Assembly (NCBI GenBank): GCA_020633075.1
Contig: JACKEI010000001.1
Coordinates: forward strand, 62,001-126,000
Origin: Sandaracinaceae bacterium
Lineage (GTDB): Bacteria > Myxococcota_A > Polyangia > Polyangiales > Houyiibacteriaceae
Reading direction: 5' to 3'
Length of the DNA: 64,000 nt
Shown one piece after another: positions 58,794-64,000 of this stretch; the first letter of the stretch is position 1; every line of letters starts with the position of its first letter. A program made the position numbers and the translations under genes. The notes under the pieces were generated by a model, which was not told the origin of the DNA, did no database searches, and saw nothing but the letters and a program-made list of their open reading frames with translations.

Positions 58794-58873
58794 GGGTCAG
58801 AGCACGCAGCCATTGCGATTCGGAACCCTGGCCGCTAAGACCGGCCCCCCTGAACATGCGGAGAGGCAAATGA
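58787..58873 (+). CDS. Possible 28-codon upstream reading frame of tex
   Basis: Begins at ATG 58787, 10 nt after TAAAAT and so near-leaderless, and ends with a TGA that overlaps the tex ATG by 4 nt. It encodes 28 residues including one Cys next to His, and many Arg. It may couple tex translation to an upstream signal, or be chance; 28 codons without a stop is unremarkable at this GC content. Confidence 0.3.
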   Translation: MARVRARSHCDSEPWPLRPAPLNMRRGK

Positions 58874-61257
58874 CGGAACCGACAGCAAGCCAGTTCGACG
58901 TGGTGGGCCCAATCGCGGTGGAGCTCCAGCTCCCGCCCCGAGGAGTCGCCGCCGTGGTGCAGCTGCTCGAGGAGGGCGCCACGGTGCCCTTCATCGCGCG
59001 CTACCGCAAAGAGGTCACCGGTGGCCTCGACGAGGTGCAGATCCGCGACATCCAGGAGCGCAAGGCGTACCTGCGCGAGCTGGACGAGCGACGCACGGCC
59101 GTGCTGGCCAGCATCACGGAGCAGGGCAAGCTCACCCCGGACCTCCACAAGCGCATCCTCGCCTGCACCACCAAGGCGGCGCTCGAGGACCTCTACGCGC
59201 CCTACAAGCAGAAGCGGCGCACGCGCGCGACCATCGCGAAGGAGAAGGGGCTCGAGCCGCTGGCGCTGCGCATCATGGCGCAGCCTCTGGACGGCCGTCC
59301 TCTGGACGAGGCGGCGGCCTTCGTCTCCGCCGAGCTGGAGGTCCCCAGCGCCGAAGAGGCGCTCAAGGGCGCGCGCGACATCGTGGCCGAGGTCATCGCG
59401 GACCACGCCGACGTGCGCGCGCTGCTGCGCGACGCCTTCGCCAACAAGGGCGAGGTCATCACCACCGTGGCGCGTGGCAAAGAGACCGAGCGCACCAAGT
59501 TCGAGGACTACTACGACTACCGGGAGGGCGCGAAGGACATCCCGTCGCACCGCTTCCTCGCCATTCGTCGTGGTGAGAGCGAGGGCGTGCTGCGCCTGAA
59601 GATCGAGGTGGACCCCGAGCCGCTGCTGCCCCGCATTCAAGCCAACATGGGGTTGAACCCCGCCTCCCCGTGGGCCGAGCCCATGCGCGACGCGGTGGAG
59701 GACGCGTTCAAGCGCCTGCTGGCCCCCAGCGTGGAGACGGACGTGCGCGTCGACCTCAAGCTGCGCAGCGACCGCGACGCGGTGGAGGTCTTCGCCGAGA
59801 ACCTGCGGCACCTGCTGCTCTCCGCGCCCTTCGGGCAGCGCAGCGTGGTGGGGGTCGACCCAGGCTTGAGGACGGGCTGCAAGCTCGCCGCCGTGGACGC
59901 GACCGGGCGCTACCTGGGCACGGACACCATCTACCCGTTCAAGGGCGTGGGCGACGTGGAGCGCGCGCGGCAGGAGTTCCTGCGCTTCCTGGCGCGCCAC
60001 AACCCGATGGCCATCGCGGTGGGCAACGGCACGGCGGGGCGCGAGACCGAGGCCTTCGTTCGCGAGGTGCTGCGCGACCCGATGGTGCCCAGCCCCAAGC
60101 CCTTGGTGGTGCTCGTCAGTGAGGCCGGGGCCAGCATCTACAGCGCGTCGGACATCGCGCGCGAGGAGTTTCCCGATCTCGACCTCACCGTCCGCGGCGC
60201 CATCAGCATCGCGCGGCGCCTGCAGGACCCGCTCGCCGAGCTCGTCAAGATCGACCCGAAGTCGATTGGCGTGGGCCAGTACCAGCACGACGTGCACCAG
60301 AGCCTGCTCAAGCGAAAGCTGGGCGAGGTGGTGGAGAGCTGCGTGAACGCGGTCGGCGTGGAGCTCAACACGGCCAGCGCGCCGCTGCTCAGCTTCGTGG
60401 CCGGGGTGGGCGACTCGCTGGCGAAGCGCATCGTGCAGTACCGCGAGCAGAACGGGGCCTTCACCAGCCGGCAGGATCTGCTCAAGGTGTCGGGTCTCGG
60501 GCCGCGCGCGTTCGAGCAGGCAGCGGGCTTCCTGCGCGTGCGCGGCGGCGCACACCCCCTCGACGGCTCGGCCGTGCACCCCGAGCGCTACGAGCTGGTG
60601 GAGCGCATCGCCGGGGATCTGGGCGTGGCGCTCGAAGAGCTGGTGGGCAACGAGAAGCAGGTCGCCCGCGTGGACGTGAAGCGCTACGTGGGCGAGGGCG
60701 TGGGCGAGCCCACGCTGCGCGACATCCTCGCGGAGCTGCGCCGCCCGGGTCGCGACCCACGCGACGAGTTCGAGGCGCCCAACTTCCGTGAAGACGTCAC
60801 GAAGCTGTCGGACCTCCAGGAGGGCATGGTGCTGGAGGGGGCCGTGACCAACGTCACCAACTTCGGCGCGTTCGTGGACGTGGGCGTCAAGCAGGACGGC
60901 CTGGTGCACATCAGCGAGCTCTCCGACCGCTTCGTGGAGGACCCCAGCACGGTGGTGAAGGTGGGGCAGCGACTGAAGGTCACCGTCATGGAGGTGGACC
61001 TCGAGCGCGGCCGTATCGCGCTGAGCGCCAAGTCCGAGCCCGGCACGCGGCGCTCTGGGGGCGGTGCGGGGCGCGACCGCGCCAGCGACGGACGCGACTC
61101 ACGCGGCGGCGGCGGTCGAGGGCAGGGCGGCGGCGGCGGTCGCGGCCAGGGCGGTGGTGGCGGCGGTGGTCGCGGCGGTCAGGGCGGCGGGCGCGATAGC
61201 CAGCCGAAGAGCAACGGCGGGTTCAGCAACAACCCCTTCGCCAACCTCAAGCTCTGA
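58870..61257 (+). CDS. tex: Tex-family S1 RNA-binding transcription accessory protein
   Basis: A 795-residue protein. N-terminal Tex helical domain (TVPFIARYRKEVTGGLDEVQIRDIQER and onward), YqgF-like RNase H fold (VVGVDPGLRTGCKLAAVD), helix-hairpin-helix region (LSFVAGVGDSLAKRIVQYRE and LKVSGLGPRAFEQAAGFLRV) and an S1 domain (EGMVLEGAVTNVTNFGAFVDVGVKQDGLVHIS). The last 70 residues are an unusual Gly/Arg/Gln-rich tail, absent from most Tex proteins and like RGG-box RNA-binding tails. Tex binds RNA and affects transcription and stress responses. GAGAGG precedes ATG 58870. Confidence 0.95.
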   Translation: MTEPTASQFDVVGPIAVELQLPPRGVAAVVQLLEEGATVPFIARYRKEVTGGLDEVQIRDIQERKAYLRELDERRTAVLASITEQGKLTPDLHKRILACTTKAALEDLYAPYKQKRRTRATIAKEKGLEPLALRIMAQPLDGRPLDEAAAFVSAELEVPSAEEALKGARDIVAEVIADHADVRALLRDAFANKGEVITTVARGKETERTKFEDYYDYREGAKDIPSHRFLAIRRGESEGVLRLKIEVDPEPLLPRIQANMGLNPASPWAEPMRDAVEDAFKRLLAPSVETDVRVDLKLRSDRDAVEVFAENLRHLLLSAPFGQRSVVGVDPGLRTGCKLAAVDATGRYLGTDTIYPFKGVGDVERARQEFLRFLARHNPMAIAVGNGTAGRETEAFVREVLRDPMVPSPKPLVVLVSEAGASIYSASDIAREEFPDLDLTVRGAISIARRLQDPLAELVKIDPKSIGVGQYQHDVHQSLLKRKLGEVVESCVNAVGVELNTASAPLLSFVAGVGDSLAKRIVQYREQNGAFTSRQDLLKVSGLGPRAFEQAAGFLRVRGGAHPLDGSAVHPERYELVERIAGDLGVALEELVGNEKQVARVDVKRYVGEGVGEPTLRDILAELRRPGRDPRDEFEAPNFREDVTKLSDLQEGMVLEGAVTNVTNFGAFVDVGVKQDGLVHISELSDRFVEDPSTVVKVGQRLKVTVMEVDLERGRIALSAKSEPGTRRSGGGAGRDRASDGRDSRGGGGRGQGGGGGRGQGGGGGGGRGGQGGGRDSQPKSNGGFSNNPFANLKL
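61060..61200 (+). repeat. Gly-rich (GGGRGQGG) low-complexity coding repeat in tex
   Basis: Short units rich in ggcggcggt and cggggcggtc-type codons encode about 40 residues of Gly, Arg and Gln near the tex C-terminus; prone to slippage. Confidence 0.75.
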
Positions 61258-61266
61258 GGCGGCAGC

Positions 61267-61318
61267 TGAGCGCGCCGCCCCCGCTTCTTGCGGCGTGGCG
61301 GCGCACCGCTCGCGCTCA
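61267..61318. terminator. Hairpin between converging tex and response-regulator genes
   Basis: TGAGCGCG (61267-61274) pairs perfectly with CGCGCTCA (61311-61318), with CCGCC/GGCGG continuing the stem. It overlaps the stop codon of the opposing gene. No T tail. Confidence 0.4.
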
Positions 61319-62050
61319 GGCGGCTCGCTCGTCGAACTCGGCGCGCCGTCCGTACTGGCGCATCAGCGCGTCGTACTCTTCGTACAGCGTCCGTCCGGAG
61401 GACAGGCGCGGCAGGTCCAGCCCCAACACCTTGGCGCTGAGCAGCCCGGAGAAGGCCACGACGCGGTCGCGCTCGTTGTAGCGGCTGGCGTTGCGCAGGT
61501 TGTTGAGGTGCCTCTTCAGCGTCTCGACCAAGCGCCGCTCCAGCCGGTCGGGCACCTTGGGGATGTCGTAGCAGGCGCCCACCTCGTCGACGTACGTCGA
61601 GATCGGCGGCTCGAACGCCTCCTGTCCCTGCGCCGCCTGAGCCGCCATGCGCTCCTTGGCCGCAGCGACGGCGTCGCGCAGCAGTCGCTCGATGCGCTCC
61701 GGCTCGAAGGGCTTCTCGATGAACGCGATGCCGTGTTGGCGGCTCTCACGCGGGAGGCGCGGATCGTCGTCGCCCGTCACGAGCGCGATCGTGATGTGCG
61801 GGTTGTGCCGGCGCAGGTACTCGCCCAGCAGGATGCCCTCCATGCCAGGGAGGTTGTGGTCGAGGATGGCCACCTGGAAGGACCACTGGGTCAGCAGCGT
61901 CAGACCCTCCTCCGCGGACTCGGCCGCGACCACCTGATGGCCGCTGGCGATGACCAGGTCCACCAAGAGGCGCTGCATGTCCGGTTCGTCCTCGATGACC
62001 AAGACGTTCAGCTGATCGTCGGTCGCGTCGCACGGGGGACTCGCTCGCAT
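61316..62050 (-). CDS. Orphan response regulator with uncharacterised C-terminal region
   Basis: A 244-residue protein. The receiver domain (about 14-135) has E20/D21, phospho-acceptor D64, T in LVTGDD and K in FIEKPF, all in place. The last 110 residues (from IPKVPDRLERRLVETLKRHLNN) are predicted helical, with a middle AFSGLLSAKVLGLDLPRL block, and match no output domain I know: no HTH, GGDEF, EAL, HD or kinase motif. No histidine kinase is adjacent. ATG 62050 has AGGAGAG 5 nt upstream; promoter at 62083-62111. Confidence 0.85.
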   Translation of the reverse strand: MRASPPCDATDDQLNVLVIEDEPDMQRLLVDLVIASGHQVVAAESAEEGLTLLTQWSFQVAILDHNLPGMEGILLGEYLRRHNPHITIALVTGDDDPRLPRESRQHGIAFIEKPFEPERIERLLRDAVAAAKERMAAQAAQGQEAFEPPISTYVDEVGACYDIPKVPDRLERRLVETLKRHLNNLRNASRYNERDRVVAFSGLLSAKVLGLDLPRLSSGRTLYEEYDALMRQYGRRAEFDERAA

Positions 62051-62082
62051 GCATCTCTCCTGGTGAAGGGGGCAGGAGAATG

Positions 62083-62111
62083 ATCCTATCGGCACATGGT
62101 GGGGATCACAA
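62083..62111 (-). promoter_or_regulatory. Sigma-70 promoter of the orphan response regulator
   Basis: On the minus strand TTGTGA (62111-62106), 17-nt spacer, TAGGAT (62088-62083), 33 nt upstream of the ATG. Confidence 0.6.
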
Positions 62112-62146
62112 GGGCGTCCCCATCTTGGGGTGTGAGTGCTGCGCCC
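62112..62146 (-). terminator. Possible terminator after glmM
   Basis: Directly after the glmM stop the minus strand reads GGGCG, spacer, CCCCA-AGA-TGGGG, A, CGCCC, TTGTG: a nested hairpin with a large bulge and a short T-rich end. It abuts the next promoter. Confidence 0.4.
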
Positions 62147-63508
<1,362 letters not shown>

Positions 63509-63535
63509 GCTCGTCGTTCTCGTTCTCGCCGTGCG

Positions 63536-64000
63536 TCACGGCTCCCAAGTGATGTCCAGGCTCCAGTTGGTGGGCGGAGCGTAATCGCTGCGACCTACGA
63601 TACTGCGCGGAAACTGCAATTCGATGAGGAAGCCGTTGTCGTGAGACTGCCGCGTGGAGTCCTCGGTGCCGTCCGCGCGGCGAGCGGTGAAGTAGCCTTC
63701 GATGTAGATGCCCCGCACGACGTCGCGCAGGGCGCGCGGGATCAGGGAGTCGGCGTTGATGCCGGCGCGGATGATCGGGCTGCGGAAGCCCTCGTCGCCC
63801 ATCTCGATGCGGATGGTCGGGATGATCTCCCCGAACTGCTCGCGCAACGCGAGCGTGGCCACGCCGAAGGCGACGCCCGCCAAGAAGTCCGTGGCTTCCG
63901 CAGCAGCTCCCTGTGGATTGCTGCTCGAGGACTGCGTCGCACGGTCGATGCGCGTGTCGCCGGTGAGCAGGAGCGCGATGATCTCCCCCTGGTCGGACAC
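63536..64000 (-). CDS. TamB-like translocation/assembly protein, C-terminal end (partial)
   Basis: Only the last 154 codons are in the window; the gene continues past the right edge on the minus strand. The visible part begins SDQGEIIALLLTG, the typical start of the TamB/DUF490 C-terminal block, then amphipathic helix and beta strands ending WSLDITWEP, a final strand with a terminal aromatic as in TamB, whose end engages the outer-membrane partner TamA. TamB-family proteins form periplasmic lipid-transport bridges. Assignment is moderate because most of the protein is not seen. Confidence 0.65.
   Translation of the reverse strand: MSDQGEIIALLLTGDTRIDRATQSSSSNPQGAAAEATDFLAGVAFGVATLALREQFGEIIPTIRIEMGDEGFRSPIIRAGINADSLIPRALRDVVRGIYIEGYFTARRADGTEDSTRQSHDNGFLIELQFPRSIVGRSDYAPPTNWSLDITWEP

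Noticed and set aside
58780..60909. 709-codon minus-strand frame opposite tex
   Set aside because: Tex motifs run through the whole plus strand; the minus frame also starts inside tex and would read through the tex promoter region.

Overview
The window is a gene-dense, very GC-rich (about 70 %) bacterial chromosome segment with no sign of plasmid, phage or insertion-sequence content. Several features point to a Myxococcota (deltaproteobacterial-type) genome, perhaps of the Sandaracinaceae/Polyangia kind. These are an Ala/Lys histone H1-like tail, tandem zinc-ribbon/FHA proteins, Hanks-type Ser/Thr kinases, two sigma-54 activators, many short lipoproteins with Asp/Gly-rich linkers, and a TPR-HEAT giant protein. 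The phylum assignment is inference from gene content, not a phylogeny.

Layout. 1-13.7 kb: tail of a histone-like gene; NFACT-R (RqcH-like) and DUF72-like genes; a 1421-residue secreted TPR-HEAT protein; two zinc-ribbon/twin-FHA paralogues; a class II glutamine amidotransferase; a PanE-like reductase; miaB; vanZ-like; a Ser/Thr kinase. 13.7-26.2 kb: a small exported protein, a triple DsbA-domain protein, trmH, a second kinase, then a run of PBP1A, FG-GAP lipoprotein, orphan solute-binding lipoprotein and NtrY-like histidine kinase with overlapping or nearly overlapping genes. 26.2-31.8 kb: a sulfur module (SulP transporter, two YeeE/YedE channels, persulfide dioxygenase-rhodanese fusion with a good sigma-54 promoter, and a sigma-54 activator). 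31.8-43.2 kb: murein-endopeptidase-like and other lipoproteins, a RegB-like kinase with an NtrC-type regulator, rluB, and two Asp-rich repeat lipoproteins. 43.2-49.5 kb: RHH protein, lepA, rsmG, and convergent rpmH-rnpA-yidD-yidC-khpB. 49.5-54.6 kb: accD-folC-hemE-hemY and a lipoprotein. 54.6-64 kb: RRM protein with a possible small coupled gene, haloalkane dehalogenase, PilZ protein, rsmC-like, cysH and divergent tex, an orphan response regulator, glmM and the end of tamB.

Start sites and regulation. At least thirteen genes have no Shine-Dalgarno sequence but carry a TAnnnT-type -10 hexamer (often TGCTAnnn) 7-12 nt before the start codon. Their transcripts are therefore predicted to be leaderless or nearly so. 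This rule was used to choose several starts. Other genes (second FHA gene, triple DsbA, persulfide dioxygenase, tex, rpmH, response regulator) have ordinary Shine-Dalgarno leaders. The cysH-tex intergenic region carries two mirrored copies of a roughly 22-nt element that resembles Rrf2/IscR-type operators.

All functional names rest on motif recognition by eye. No database search was possible.
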